From NCBI GenBank assembly GCA_028671895.1, contig CM053806.1, positions 18,115,001 to 18,179,000 on the forward strand: a stretch of DNA of 64,000 bases. Reading direction: 5' to 3'. Shown in pieces: positions 34,174 through 48,302 of the stretch; positions within the stretch are counted from its first letter, which is position 1; every line of letters begins with the position of its first letter. Under the pieces are notes generated by a model that saw only the letters and a list, made by a program, of their open reading frames with translations, made no database searches and was not told the origin of the DNA. Made by a program: the position numbers and the translations under genes. This DNA is from Oenanthe sinensis. Its lineage: Eukaryota > Streptophyta > Magnoliopsida > Apiales > Apiaceae.

Positions 34174-35286
34174 TTCTTTGCTCTATATTTTCCTCTCGTT
34201 TCTTGATTTTATGCCCGTGGGTTCTTGATTTCGAAGGGCTCTCTGGTAATTTACTTGTACCTAACAAGTCCAAAAGAGGTCGGGATATATGTTGTGTCTC
34301 GGTTATATTTCCTCATTATTTTTTAATTCAAATTTTATCATGAATTTTTATTTTTTCAGATTAAATTTCTTTTTTATTTTTTAGATTTGAAAAGTAATAA
34401 TTCTTCTAGGCTTTACTGTATGGAGTATATTATCTTTTGACCTAGTTTTGTTATTTTAATCCAAACGTAATTTATGTAATTACATTTATAATTATGTACA
34501 CCGACTATTAACTAAAAATATTGTAGTCATTCTCTGAAAAAAATATTTAAATTCGAAATAATATAAATATACTTACGTACAATAAAATTGATAAGAAATT
34601 AATGAGGATTAATAAGAATGTGTCATTTGATCTGAAATTTGGTCCATCGTTGTATACTTGAGTTGTCTACATCAAATTAATCTTTCATTGTCCACACTAA
34701 AAACACATATATTTATTTTTCAAAGTATATCATCTCTTATTTAATTTGGAAAATAATATAGCAAATTTTATTTAAAAAATATAAAAGATTGAAAACAAAA
34801 TTTAAACTTATTTATGCAGCAAGTTTTATGATATTGCAAGATGTTTACTGCATTGTGTAAAATTATAAAGATATTTATATTCACATGGATCGTAATTCAT
34901 AAACAGGAATGCTGTTGAAATTCTTTTATCAAATGTTAACCAGGGACTTAAACCGCAGCTCCGTTTTACACCATTAGTGGATGGAATGGTTGATGAGACG
35001 AGCATTGTTGAGCATGAAAAACAAACACATTTGAGGAGAGAAAGCAATCATCTGCATAAACTGACCATGACCATGCTGATTCAAGTGAATTGACATAAAT
35101 GTTTGATAAAGTACATATTAGTTGACATCTATAGCTGCAACATGGGCTCTTTCAGAGTCTTGAGCAACAGATATATATTCCAGATATGGGGTGAAAAAAC
35201 AAAAAAGGAGGAAACAAATTTAACAGCCACACATTTCAACCTAATTATTCAGCAAATTCTGTCACATTGGCTACCTACTCTTTGTG
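34174..35286. other. mARC upstream and mS33 downstream region
   Basis: No gene recognised. On the minus strand the part next to 34173 must hold the mARC promoter and leader; a pyrimidine-rich plus-strand stretch at 34150-34200 is probably the leader. The part near 35286 is the mS33 3' flank. Confidence 0.5.
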
Positions 35287-36908
35287 CTACTTGGCCACTG
35301 CAGGCTTACGTTTAGCAGCACGCTTTCCTTGGCCCTTCTTAGGTGGTCCCTTTCCACGACGCTTCAACATTTCAAGCTTGGACAGACGCCTGCAAACGTA
35401 ATGTATAGCTTAATCATTACACAACATCAATACTTCATTACACAACATCAATACTGCATTATACATACAGACACAGACACATATTTGTTAACATCAATAT
35501 CATCATAGTATATAAAACGAAACACTGTTGAAACGGACACATCGTTGCAGTGTAAAAATCCAATATTGACGACTAATTGTGACAGATTATGTATGTATGT
35601 ATGTATGTATCAATCAAAGCTACATCAGAGTTTGTGTTAATGTGTAACATAGTGGAAACAACAAATCTTGAACATAGATACTTGATAAATTTAATCTCCG
35701 CACTACAATTAACAGAGCAACTGTTTAAATCTCATTTACAACCTGTAAATGTAATTCTTCCGGGGATAGAAAAATTAGACTATGGAATAAAGTCAGATCA
35801 ACCACTTCACAACATGTATTAACTAATTTAATTTGTTCTGCATACAGATCACTAATTGGCAGAGCCCTTGATCCTTCTTGAAGAGATGACGCCTTAAAGG
35901 GCAAAAGGATGCAGCTTTTACTTGTGAATCCTTGCTTAAACATGTTATGAATCATAAAATTTAATAATATAGAAAAGCAGCCTCTAGTAACTCAAAATTA
36001 CATTATAGATGCACACACAAAGCACAGAATGGGTCAGGGATCTTGGAGCTGTAGTGCTGTACAGTTGTGACTTGGTATACCTACATCTATCCCCTTACAA
36101 GTTTATTAGAGCATACTTGATTGAGAATGAAGGTCTTATATTTTTGTACTATGATTTCTATAAATTAATAATTTCCACATTACATGCCTCGAATTAATAA
36201 GCATGCAAACAGCTCAGAACTTCAGTATACTTCTTTTTCTAATAAAGAAAACAATGAAAATATAATTTACATAGATAAAAGTTTTTATATAACCACAAAA
36301 CAAAGAACAATCTACAGTCCAAGCGTTGCCACCCAAAAACATATGCAATTGCAGGGGGGAATATTCTATCCTGTGTTCTTGATACTGCAATTACTCATTT
36401 GCTCATATGAAATAATTTACATGACACAGTATCCTTGTTTTTTTGGTGCCTATTTTCTAGAGGTGAAGCTTGTTTGGTTCTGCGAACTAAGCCATCAACC
36501 TAAATTAATACACTCTGCATCTATTGGAAAAACTAAACTGGTTCAGAAACAATCAAAAGTATTCAATACTGACCAGCTGCTTGACAAACAGATAAAGGGA
36601 ACTACATCAGACAAATAGAAAAAAAATCAATAAATTAGGCTGTTCCGACAGCACGTGTATGAAAGACAGAGAAAGAGAAAAAGGGCTTACTCTTGCTGTT
36701 CCCGAGCCATGACAAGAGGGTCATCTTTTTTTATGTCATACGGGTACCAGGATGCAACTTTCTCACCAATGAGTTTCTTCCGCAAAAGCTTGTGAGGAGA
36801 TCTCTGCCCTGTCGGGTTTAGCACATGGCCAAAGATCCTTGCCCTTGCCTCAGTCACTCCCGCAAGGGCTGTTTGAGCTAGCACTTTCTTTAATACCCCA
36901 ACACTCAT
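35287..36908 (-). CDS. Mitochondrial small ribosomal subunit protein mS33
   Basis: A component of the mitochondrial ribosome small subunit. Two coding exons on the minus strand, 36908-36691 and 35389-35287, total 321 nt (106 residues plus stop) across a 1301-base GT-AG intron. Exon 1 carries the family core TEARARIFGHVLNPTGQRSP and KLLRKKLIGEKVASWYPYDI. Exon 2 carries a highly basic tail, LKRRGKGPPKKGQGKRAAKR. The start at 36908 (MSVGVLKKVL) is preceded by an in-frame TAG four codons upstream, so it is fixed. The protein is short and has no obvious cleavable presequence, as usual in this family. A non-coding first exon further upstream is possible. Confidence 0.94.
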
Positions 36909-37644
36909 CTGTTCCCGCTAATAATGACAAGAAAATAACTGCACTGGAATAACAGATGTTTCAGTCATCTTAAAATTCTAGCGGTTAAGAGTAATATAAT
37001 TGCCAAAGTACCATATCAAAACAACAAATACAAAAAGAGTCGAAATAATTTTAAGCTCAACAAAGTTTACTTGCCTTTCCTGCTACCATATAAAAAACTT
37101 ATCGCAGAAAAGAAGGGAAGCAAACACTATAATGTATAACTATCTATAATCAACAGAATTCATAAACATTAATGAGTTTACAACAGTAACGGCAACCACA
37201 ACACGAAAAATTACAAATAATAATGATTCTTTTACATGTTATTCTCATTTCATCAAACACCCACTTAATTTAAAATAACAACTATAACTACATTAATAGT
37301 AATATTTTATAATTCCTATATAGTTAAATACGACAAAATTTTAAATTGGGATGATAAAAATACTTGGAATCTACTAATTAGCTGCCTTGCTGGGGAGGTA
37401 TTAAAGCTAGAATTAAACCGAAATGTGCCCATTAAATAGAATCAAACGATAATACATTATCTTAAGAAACAAAAAGTAGATAAAATGGTACATTTATTCG
37501 ACATGGGAAAATAAATGGTTGAGGCATTTCATCGAACAGATTGGGAGCAAGATGAATACAACCTAAATATCCAATACAACAGTGTCATTGAACTCTCTTT
37601 TACATACTCAAGAAAAGGTTAAGAGAATGCGTATATATAAATAT

Positions 37645-37647
<3 letters not shown>

Positions 37648-37702
<55 letters not shown>
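37648..37702. repeat. (GA)n microsatellite upstream of mS33
   Basis: About 27 GA dinucleotides without interruption, roughly 740 bases upstream of the mS33 start codon. GA/CT runs are frequent in plant promoters and leaders; a role here is only possible. Confidence 0.95.
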
Positions 37703-37705
<3 letters not shown>

Positions 37706-37799
37706 ACCTGCTAATGAGAGAGACTAGTCCACTTACTGCCTTTAACCCAACAAGAAGAAAGGGGAACTAACAAAATGGTCTCTCTTTTAATTCTTAACA

Positions 37800-37800
37800 A

Positions 37801-37837
<37 letters not shown>

Positions 37838-37838
37838 G
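37800..37838. repeat. (ATT)n microsatellite
   Basis: About 13 trinucleotides of ATT, about 100 bases from the GA run. Confidence 0.95.
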
Positions 37839-38752
37839 CAAATTCATTTTTTTAAAATGTATTAGGTTTCAATTTTTTTTCTTAATTCGGGTATAATGTA
37901 ATATAATAATAATAATATATTTATCGACGAAATGAAACAATTTCAATATAAATTTTAAATGCTTATGAAAATTATTTAGCCATTTTTTAAAACTTGTACG
38001 ATTTTAATTTGAAGACATTTATTTGATTACGGAATTACAACAATCTCGCAAAATGGCTTAATAATTGGTCATTTATTGAAATTCATTCTCAAACAAGAAA
38101 TGGCTCCATCGATTCCAAAAAAATTTCTTTTTTCATATAGTTGTTGCACATTTGTTATAAACTCAATTATGTTAAACTTTTGATCACAGTTTTTTGCGGA
38201 AAGAATTTACAAACTTTTGACATGTAGTAATTTTATTAATTAGTAAAAATAACATAATATTCAATACAATGTGATCTGTAAAAAAAATCACTACTTTTCA
38301 TAAATTTAACCCCAGAACCTAATGAATTAAATCAAGCACCTGGGGACACCAAATGTCTCTCCGAAAACAAAAAGTTGAAATGACAACACAAGGAAGTTTT
38401 GATACAATAACCATTTAGCGCAAAACTTCCAATGGAAAACCTGGTAACTCTGTAGGGTGTATACCATAATTTTCTAAAACCCATTTCTAAGGTACATCTC
38501 TTTAGCCCCTTACAAACTGCATCAAGCTGTGGATGGATCTACTCCGACCTGTATATCATTTTACCAGGACCAGAATTCATAGCAGCAACAGGCAACGGCT
38601 AGCTAGTACACGATCAAATGTTACCCGTAGGCATAATGGATAACAAGCGCCGATTTGTACATTTGAACCTGCTTCAAATCTATCATCTATGTGCTAACAT
38701 ATTCTTTCAAACTGTCAGCAAACTGTTGAGGACAAAGAAAAGTTTATTCACT

Positions 38753-41700
38753 CTAAAACAATATCCGTTCTTGATACATATCTAATGCCTGGATGACCTT
38801 TTCTATGAGTAATTTCTTGTGCAATCTATACCTGAAATATGCACATTGTTAGCAAGTGGAATTGGGCCTTGACAAAGAAACAGGCTGCAAACAGAAATGG
38901 AAACAGTTGCAGAGTGAGAATGACATACTTGATAGCAACTTCAAGCGTTTTTCTAGCTTCCAGCATTGAGTCTGTTAGCAGTCATATTAGGCAAATAGAT
39001 TATCAACCGAACAGAGATATTCGTTATTTTAAATTGATTTTGATTAAGCTAGTTAGTTAATAAATTAGGTTTTTTATTGAAGGGTTAGCCGTTTGAAATA
39101 TAATAATGACTCCTGACCTGGAGGAAAATGAGTATTTTAAAAGAGAAGAATATACCCAAGCCCTTAACATGAGAATGATGAATATGGAATGGTAACAAAG
39201 GATATAATCCACCAATATGCTAAAAGACTTTTACTTTTTCTGTGAAAGCAGTACAAATATATTGTTGATTTTTTCGGTGATAGCAACAACAAAAATGATA
39301 ACCCAGTAATATAGCATACCTAGCAATGCATTTTTCTTTTAAAAATTATCATGAGATAGTGCAAGGAGTTTGTACTGCCAAGTTACCTAGAATTTCCTGG
39401 TCTTGCACAGAAGTTGTGGGAAACTCTGCAAGCATCTGTTGACATTCATCTTGTAGCTCCTTCACAGCTTTCCTTTCTGCGCTGGGAATAGGAGGGATAT
39501 CACCATCCGACCAAGTAGGCAATGTCCTTGCAGCTGCTATGACTGCCCCGTCCACAAAACTATCTCCATCTTTTGATAGGCGACCTGCTAAAAGAAGTTT
39601 TGTATGTCTTACTTCCGGAGTTACTGATGAAATTCACAGATAAACCATGTTTCCAATATAATTTCTGTAAGCCATACGGTTATGATAATATTCCTGAGGG
39701 AGACCGGATATGTTGAAGACTGACAAAAAGGAATCCAAATGGATCCGTGCATTGCCTGAAAATGGAATGACATCCCAAGGATTCTGCAATATTCAAGGAA
39801 GCACTATATGAATACATTAACTATAAAGTCCTCTAGAGTACAAAGGATTTTCAATCAAAAAGTTATCAGACTGCAAAATGCAACATAAACATGGGTCACT
39901 AATCAAGCAGATATGAGCAAAAATGAGGATATAAATGACAGGATAGACAAGAAAATATCAGCAAATTAACAGCTAAAAATGATCAGTTACATATGCAAAT
40001 ATTGTATGATCCTTATTTTCACCACGCGCCTAGTAGAACATGACTTCAGTTGATGATTATCTACCTTACATCAAAACCAAGTTTTCACATTCTTATCTTA
40101 AATTTATCATATAGACTCCAAAATAGATACAATGTTTACTGTCATGTAGTGTAATACAAAGTATCACACAGTGATAAAAGAAAAGAGGGGTGATTCAACA
40201 TCAACAGATAATAATGAACATTTCCAGCACAATTTATAGATGAAGACTATTCTGCACAACTTGATATATTTAAGATTTATACCAGAGAACATCTTAGAAA
40301 TGGGAGACTAGGTTTTTCAGCCACACAAAGACGCGGAATGAAAACAATTGCAAGGTTAGGTTAATGTATCAAAAAACTATCTAGCATCTACATATCAAAA
40401 CTTCATGATTCTTTTTGAAGAAGATTGGGGTGTAAGGTATAGCACCATCAACTATCTAGCATCTATATATCAAAACTTCATGATTCTTTTTGAAGGAGGT
40501 TGGGGTGTAAGGTATAGCACCGTCGCTTTTCCCCTGGAAGTATACTTTGAAGAAGATCTGCAAATATCATTAAAGGTGGCTTTTTTTTTGCATTCGCTGG
40601 TAATTATGAAGGGTAGATTATGGGTGTGCACATTGATATACTGTGCATAGCCCTTTCTTCAATCACTCACAATCATTTGATATATAAATTCAATTTATTT
40701 CACCTTTTGGTAGAAAAAAATGTTGCATTCAGTTAATGACAATATTACAATGTACAAGATGATAGCCGAAGCAGATATCTCGGAATTTACCACAGGTGAT
40801 GAAAATCCATATCTTTGCATTAGTGTATCATTCTGCCTGCTCATGTAATTAATTGTCATCTGTAAAAAGAATATTTATCCATTAATAATACATAAACACG
40901 TGAAGAATGGAAAAGAAACATAAACCACTTTAGAAATCCTCTCTTTCCCTTTCGTAGATAAAGATCCGTTCTGCTCTCTCAATCCTCAAAAGTTGTCTTC
41001 ACCGCAGTTTATATGGTTACTAAAAATACTAGCAAATACACTGACATTTTTTCATTTTGGGTTCCACACACCTTGACATATATTAACTTATTAAGAGTCT
41101 TACACTTGTTTAAGAATAGAGGTCATCATTGTTGGTGGGTAATTTGACATAGAAAAGTTAAAACATCAACTAATCTGTGATTTTCCAAATAGAACAATAA
41201 ATTCAGTACTCCTACAGTTAAATCTTAATTTCTGGCACTTGCATATTGACATATTGTTGCAATTATTCCTCAGGTAAATGGTAACATAGGCCACTGAAAT
41301 TTTTTGCATTTACATTTAAATACTGTTGAATAATATGATCATGGTAAGTCAGTCTCTTAACACCTTGAGGGTTTTAGGAAAACTGGTAACTTAACATGCT
41401 ATCAAAGCTCTGGTTGTAGGAGGTCTCGAGTTTAGTATTAGTATTAAGTCTTTAGAGGGCAATGGTGGCACTACATGGAAAAAAGAGGAGCTCATTTCGG
41501 ATAGTCTTCCCTCTTTAACATATTTTAATGGATCGTGGAGTCCACATTATAACTGAAAGCCTCTTGATGTATATCAGCATTTATCATACCTTTTCAGCAC
41601 AAAATTGCCGGCATACAAGACATAAAAGGGTAAAAATCTCCTTTGCAACTCAACTATGTGTTTTTTAACTAGAATATTAAAAAGTAGCTTCACTTAAGTG

Positions 41701-44700
41701 ATGGCCTACATAACTTAACCACCAACGCAACATATCACTTTGATATTAGTTTAAACAAACCTTTAGACTGTTTCTTTTCACACATATAACCTCTAGTTAT
41801 TGGTTGTAACTAATATGGAAAAAACCATCACAAACTAATTTCTTTCAAACCCTTACACAATTCTTAATCCATTTACTTGAAAAGGCTCAGCTGAAAAAAA
41901 CAATGACTTTTTGATGTCATTTATATTTGTTAATTTTTCCAGGAACTGGAGGCATACTTCTAAAGATTCATTATTGAGGGTTTAGTTGATGAAAATGTAA
42001 ATATCAAAGATTTTGTTGCCATAAAGTCAACCAACAAGTTATAGTTGCAAAACCAACTTACACCCATCACCAAGGAAAGTATATCCACCTCAACCAATTA
42101 TGTGATGAGTATATAATGAAGAAGTTCCATTTACTTGCTGGGTTCATAGCTTAGTATTTAGTTAAATGTCATCTCGTTTAATGTAAAGTTGGAGTTTACT
42201 ATGTGTGAGCGTGCATAGAAACAATCATCACTATAAAGAACATGTTAGTGTACCTCGTCTCCTTTTTTAATCCGATGTCCTGCATTTATCATCACCTCAA
42301 GCATGCGGTCCTTGAAACGCCAATGGAAAAAGCAATTTGGCTGGAAGGAGTGGTTCAGCATGTCTGCGAAGGAAGAAAAATTGGTCTCATAAACTATAAT
42401 TTGTCAAGGAACTAGTATTAAAAACTGGTAAGAATATGATACAGAATATACCAAAAAATCAATTTCATTAACTTAACTGAGCTTGCACCAAATTAAAATT
42501 CTTTTCTTTCAAGCTACAATTTGCACTATATCATATAATTGTCACTTTTTATTGTTATTTTGTATGCGGCTCACCAGGATATAAGGTCTTATTCCAATAT
42601 GCCTAGGCTGATCCATTATTCAAATTTCAAAGATTGTTATTTAGCTCAAGGACTTACCTGACATGCGTAATGATAAATAAAGACTAATAGATCCTCTCAT
42701 ATGTCCTACAATATATATTAATATTCATTCCCAAATTCTACTTAATTGAGGATAAGGTGAAAGCAATCACCTCCAAAACTTCTGGAAATACTATTGTTAG
42801 GTTTCCCTCAATTATTAAAACAACTGTTTGTAAATTAAATGCTAAAACACATACTACCAGTCAATGTGATCCTCACAAAACTGACATGGACAAAACTTAA
42901 CTCATTAAAATCTCAAAGAACATGCAGAGAAACTCTCCTATATAGCTTCAAACTATGCATCCCATATATTACTTAGGTACAGTTTTCAACATATCATCCA
43001 TGGGTCGCATTACAGAATCATTTCTCGTATGCTTATAGAAGGTTCCATACAACAGCAAACACAAGGTGGAGGTCCATAAGTCTCATAACCATATTAAATA
43101 GAGGTTTACCTATTTCCTGTAATGTGCATATTAGATGTGACATGGCCAGAAAATTGAGTTTGTACAAGGATAACGATCACATGATCCTAAGAACAGCTTT
43201 TTTATTTATTTTTCCTCAGTCAGAGTTGAATGTGATAGTTGTTGACAAGATATCACATGAACAATTTTTTTATGAAAGGCTTCTAAGAATTTTAATTTTA
43301 AGAGAGAAGAATGCAAGAACAAAATGTTAATAATTAAACTGCAAGAACCTCACCAGCATAAGGAATGAACATATTTGCATGTTGAACTAGTGCACCTATT
43401 CTCACTTGAAGGTTAATGCATCGAGACTGGGCCATACTCACAGCCCAAATAAATCTCTCAGAATCATGTGCCAGGCGCCTTATCTTAAGGGGCACGCCAG
43501 AATGCTGAAAATGTATATATGTTATAAATTATAATAGTTTTTCTTGGAACTAAGTAAAACAAGAACTAATAGTGTGATGACATAAAATATATAGATTGCT
43601 GCTAAAAGAGTATACAGGTCAATGATAGCTTGTACCCAATTCTTTTCCCAAAATTCTAATGCTCTCCTTCGCTGCTCTCTCATAGTTGAAGCAAGATTCT
43701 GATCTTGCAGCTCTGATAGGTCCTCCTATTGCATAGGCAGAAAAATAAGATGGCATAATTTCTCAGTAACTTGTGGTAGAATATATAAATATGCATCACA
43801 AATAACTTCTAAGATCACATGCACTTACATTAATATAAAAAGACCGAGATGAGCACATATTACCTAGTTTTAGGCTCCCTAATTGATTTGAAGATACTAA
43901 AATCAAACACATGTAATTCTTTAGTATACAACTCAGATTATTGTGCTTTGGGGTTTCAGGTAATGAGAAGAGATGATTTTATCAGATAACCTACACGTCT
44001 CTACATTTTTTGTAATTGTTTAACTTCAAAGGTTTCTGAGAATGTATTCCTAATAATCAGTTGCTAATTACCTACCTAGAAACATTATATATATTTGAAG
44101 CATTCAAGTAAGAACCCTGAGAACCAGATGTTCTCACTTTTTCTATGATATGGTTTTGCAAATTTTGTTCTGAAAAACCTTTGGTTCTCACGGTTCTTGA
44201 CTGAGTGTTAGCTGTTATATATTAATATATTAATATTATATATAATATCATGGGCTGACAGCAGCAATTGAATGTGTGATACTGTGATGTCCTTGAGAAA
44301 GTTTGTAACGTAACTATATTAGAAATGTTTGCGGTGATGTAATAGACTAGATATATTGATTGAGGATACAAACAGGAGATAACTAACAGCTGCACTCAAT
44401 GATTTGCATATTTGACACTCACAAACCTCTTTAGCAAGAAGCAAACTAGTACTCTCCTCGATGCTGGGAAGAAAATCACCATAAAGCTGCCAAAAGTTAT
44501 CATCTCGATCAAATGCATACAGAAGAAGACATGCTAACCTCAGGTCCCATTCTGTCTGCATTTTTTATAGAAAGAAAGGTTAGGCAGCAACCAGGAAAAA
44601 CTAGCTTTATGAAAATAACATTGATCGAGCAAACCACTAAAATTTTAGACAATTCATATTTAATATATAAAGGAAGCTATAGAAAAACTACCTCTGGATT

Positions 44701-47700
44701 GGTTGAGTTGATAATGTCAAATATTGGATGACCAAGTGGTATGATATCTGGGAAAAACATCCATGGAAGCTTTTGGCTAATGGTTAACATCACTTCCAAG
44801 GGAATTTCCATAATCACCTGCATTTCCAACGATGTAAAAACGTAATGAAATAGTCAAACTATCAAAGTAGCTATAAGAAACTTATGTATTAGTCCACATG
44901 TGTTATTACTTATTCTAATAATGGGCAGCAGATCAGTCTACAATAGAAAAGAAACTCACTCTGGCTCGGCGAAGAGGCTCGACATCTTTAGAGGCATATA
45001 CTCCAAATCCATCAGGGCCTTCCCTAAATTCAACTCCATACGCTCTAACATTTCGAACATATCCTATCCTATAGAAGTCGGGATCTGCTAATTCCAACTG
45101 TTCATAAATTACATCTCTCTATATTAAGCAGGATAAAATTAAAGGTATGGATTATACAACAAGCTACAGGCTGCAACATAAGCAAGCAGATAGATTATGC
45201 CTAATTCACCAAATTGAAACCCAGCTCCAAAATAACAGAAATTTTAAATAACTCCACATAATCTAGTTACTATAGATTAAGCAATTCAATAGACAAAATC
45301 ATTTTGACTGGCATTGTCTGAACTTCCTTAGCAGTTTGCAGTTTATACGAACTGCAGATATTAAGTGTAATTCACATTATGTCATTTAGGACCGCATACC
45401 GAAGGCATTTTCTACACTTCCTTAGCTTAGGACTGAGAAGCAAATTATCTCACCCCCTTTTAAGAAACTGAGAATGTGCAGCAGGTGACTTGTATATTTT
45501 AATTTCCAAAAAAGAAATCGGACAATGTACAGGGAATTTGAAAAAAACAATTAGATTTTACAACGCATTAGCTCTACAGTGATATAGAAGTCTCATTTAT
45601 TACCCCATGGGATTCCAAATCATTCCAATTCCCCCAACCCAGGACACACACAGATTTCCTGTTCTCAATCTAAATTTGATAAACAAATCCAAACACCCCT
45701 TATGATATTCGATGACAGAATGGGTTAACAAGTATAATACTCAGTCCTAAGCTAACGAAGTTCAGGAAATGTCAACTAAAGTAATACATATTTCTAACTG
45801 AGATAATTTGAATCATAATTAATCTATGCAGTTCATATAAACTGAAAATGTAGACATGACTATTGTATGAACTGTAAAAAAGACAGCCGGAATTTGATTA
45901 CCTTTATGCTTACAATTACAATATAACTACAACATTTGGACCCCATATAAGATGGATCACGAAAAATCTGCACCACAAAATGTTACGACTAAAAGACACC
46001 ACACGAGAACCATATGAAGGTGACTTGTGAGAACTTTTACTTCAAAAAAAAAGTTAGAAAATATGACTACTTAATCTACAAAACAAACACCCCTTACTTC
46101 CATCTTCTTAGGGTCCAAATTGCCGTGTGTTTTAGTTGCACATATTAAATAAACGTTCTTAATAATATATAAATATAAAATTCTTTGAATTTCACCTTTA
46201 CTTTCATGCCATGTAAAATCTCCGAACAATGTGACTGCTTTTATATCACAATTTGAAACCCACAATGAAGAGCTAGTACTTAGTAGTGATTATAATTATG
46301 AATCATTATGTTACATAAATATTGTGTGCAGATAATTGTACTTAGGTTTGTCTTTTGATACGAATCGTATGAATGTCAACATCAGGTCAAGATGTTTATA
46401 TATTGAATTAATCTTATTATTTTTGAATTCATGCAATACGCTTGAAAATGTCTCAAACATGCTCGAGCAGATTGTCATATTCAACCATCTCCAAATCACC
46501 ATGGTCAAATATGACAATTAGCTGAAGTGCAGCACGTTTCAAGCATTTTCTAGCATATTGTATGGTTAAAAAATAATTAGATTCATTTGATCTATTAACA
46601 TTTTGAGCAGATGTCAGCGGTCATATGGTTCATATCTCAAAAACATTTAAGTAAAATTATCTTCACACAATTTTGTTGTAATATAATAATTCTTAATTAT
46701 AGTCACAACTCACAGCTTACCATGTACTAGCTCTTCATTGTAGTAAACCGGGCAGATGCGCTTGGCATAGAAATAAAGGTAAAAATTAAAGGAATTTTTT
46801 TATTGATCAATAATTAAGAACGTTTTCTCAATCTAAGAACGTGCAACTAAAACATACTATAATTTGAGCACTAGGTATGGTGGCTTTTGTTCTTTCATAG
46901 AAATTAAAGGGGATGCTTGCTTCGTAGATAAAAGGTACAATTTTTTAACTTTGTTTTTTCTTTTTAGTAAAGGTCATCACAAGTCACCTACATATGGTGG
47001 TTCTGGTGGTGTTGTGGTGTGGTGTTAACACTTTTGTGGTGCAGATATTTCTTTATCGTCTTTCATGGGGTCAAAATGTTGTGGTTAGATTATATCATTG
47101 TAATTTGTAAGCAAAAGGGTAACCAGATGTTGGTGGTCTTTTTTGTCAATTCACATTTCTGCAATATTTTGTAATTCATACCTTCAATTTATACGAAGTG
47201 AAGATATAAAATTTAATTCAAATTATCTCATTTAGGAGTGCATGTAATGTTATTTGGTTTATGAACTTCCTTAGCTTAGGACCGAGTATTAGGCTAATTA
47301 GCTCACCTTTGTCATCAAATATCTTAACATTTGTTGCAAAATATATATCATTAGATGGTGTTTGGATTGTTTATGGGAATTGAGGCTGAGAAGGGGAATT
47401 TGTGTATATGTGTGTGTGCTAGGTTGGGGAAAAAGGAATTGGAATCCAACGGGATAAGAAATGAGACTGGTATATCTAGCAGAACTAATGTGTTGCAGTT
47501 TATGGTATTTCTTTATAAAGTCTGCATATATTATCCAATTCTTTTTCATATTACAATATACAAATTTCCGCTGCACATTCTCATTCACATAACATGTGGT
47601 ATACATTCTTATTTGCATAACATGTGGTATACAGTACAATAGACTTTAAAAAAAATACTTCACATAATCTACTTACCATAAATCTAGCAATTTCATATAC

Positions 47701-48302
47701 TTAAAATCATTCGACATCCATAATGTGAATTCCAGGATTACGGTTAAGCATGGTATAACTAAAGCTAAAACAATAAAATGGTCGACAAATAGTATATCAT
47801 CATCATTACCAATATCTAGTTACTTATTCCAACACTACAATGAGCTAAATAAACAAATTAATAATTTGTAAATCAATACAAAAAGAATCCGAAACATAGT
47901 TTATATCAATAATCACTAAAGGGTATTCAATTTTAAACAAAACCCATCAAACCAAACCAAAAAAGAACCTCAAACAATAATAACACATACTAGTAAATCA
48001 AAAATCATAACCCAAAAACACATTTTTATCATAATTAAAGTTACCATCGAAGCAGGTGAATCTTGGGGCTCAACAGGGGGTTTAAGCAGAGGAAATGATG
48101 CTGAAGAAATAGAAGATGGGTTTATAGTCTCAAGTGCTGTAGAAGAAGCTCTAGTGACTTCATTTCTATGCTTAGTCTCACTGTTCCGTACAGTTCTTGA
48201 TGGTGGGTAAGTTTGTTTAATAAAATGGTGATGATAGAGATTGAGTTGTTGATAATGGAGGCTTGAAATTAAACATTGTTGAACAAGAATGGAAGAACCC
48301 AT
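38753..48302 (-). CDS. PTAC14: Plastid transcriptionally active protein 14 (SET domain, PEP-associated)
   Basis: A plastid protein of the polymerase-associated set around the plastid-encoded RNA polymerase, needed for chloroplast development; related to Rubisco LSMT-type SET proteins. Coding exons on the minus strand: 48302-48045, 45097-44960, 44817-44692, 44555-44427, 43725-43636, 43504-43354, 42363-42254, 40859-40791, 39783-39678, 39584-39387, 38971-38929, 38831-38753. They total 1497 nt, 498 residues plus stop; all GT-AG and in phase. The Ser/Thr-rich N-terminus, poor in acidic residues, is a likely transit peptide. The SET domain runs from YGVEFREGPDGFGVYASKDV to the LNHSFQPNCFFHW (NHS) motif and DEMTINYM; the C-terminal substrate-binding-like region includes FVDGAVIAAARTLPTWSD. 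The ATG at 48302 was chosen over one 16 codons upstream, whose extra residues are low-complexity repeats. Exon 10 has a tandem acceptor. Confidence 0.94.
40375..40522. repeat. Tandem duplication, 75-bp unit
   Basis: The block AACTATCTAGCATCTA... GATTCTTTTTGAAG...GGGGTGTAAGGTATAGCACC occurs twice with a 75-base period and few changes, in pTAC14 intron 8. Confidence 0.85.
45440..47610. repeat. Large imperfect foldback in pTAC14 intron 1
   Basis: The left arm (about 45440-46330) and right arm (about 46670-47610) are inverted repeats of roughly 0.9 kb. Matched pairs include AATGAAGAGCTAGTAC (46264) with GTACTAGCTCTTCATTG (46725); GGTGACTTGTGAGAAC (46019) with the inverse near 46975-46990; and TACTCAGTCCTAAGCTAA (45740) with TTAGCTTAGGACCGAGTA (47271). 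In addition, 45250-45460 and 47180-47305/47660-47720 are direct repeats, so the structure is compound. No transposase seen. Confidence 0.75.

Larger units (their letters stand above)
36909..38752. other. mS33 upstream and pTAC14 downstream region
   Basis: No further gene recognised. It contains the mS33 promoter side, two microsatellites, and toward 38752 the 3' untranslated region of pTAC14. Confidence 0.5.

Noticed and set aside
36184..36618. 144-codon plus-strand frame
   Set aside because: Lies wholly in the mS33 intron on the opposite strand, with no known motif and no sign of codon bias.
41350..41480. Possible primer-binding-like GCTATCAAAGCTC in pTAC14 intron 7
   Set aside because: Resembles TGGTATCAGAGC only partly and has no LTR beside it; could be part of a dispersed repeat, but there is too little to call.
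47298..47642. Frames of about 100 codons on both strands
   Set aside because: Both fall in the right arm of the foldback in pTAC14 intron 1 and have no recognisable domain.
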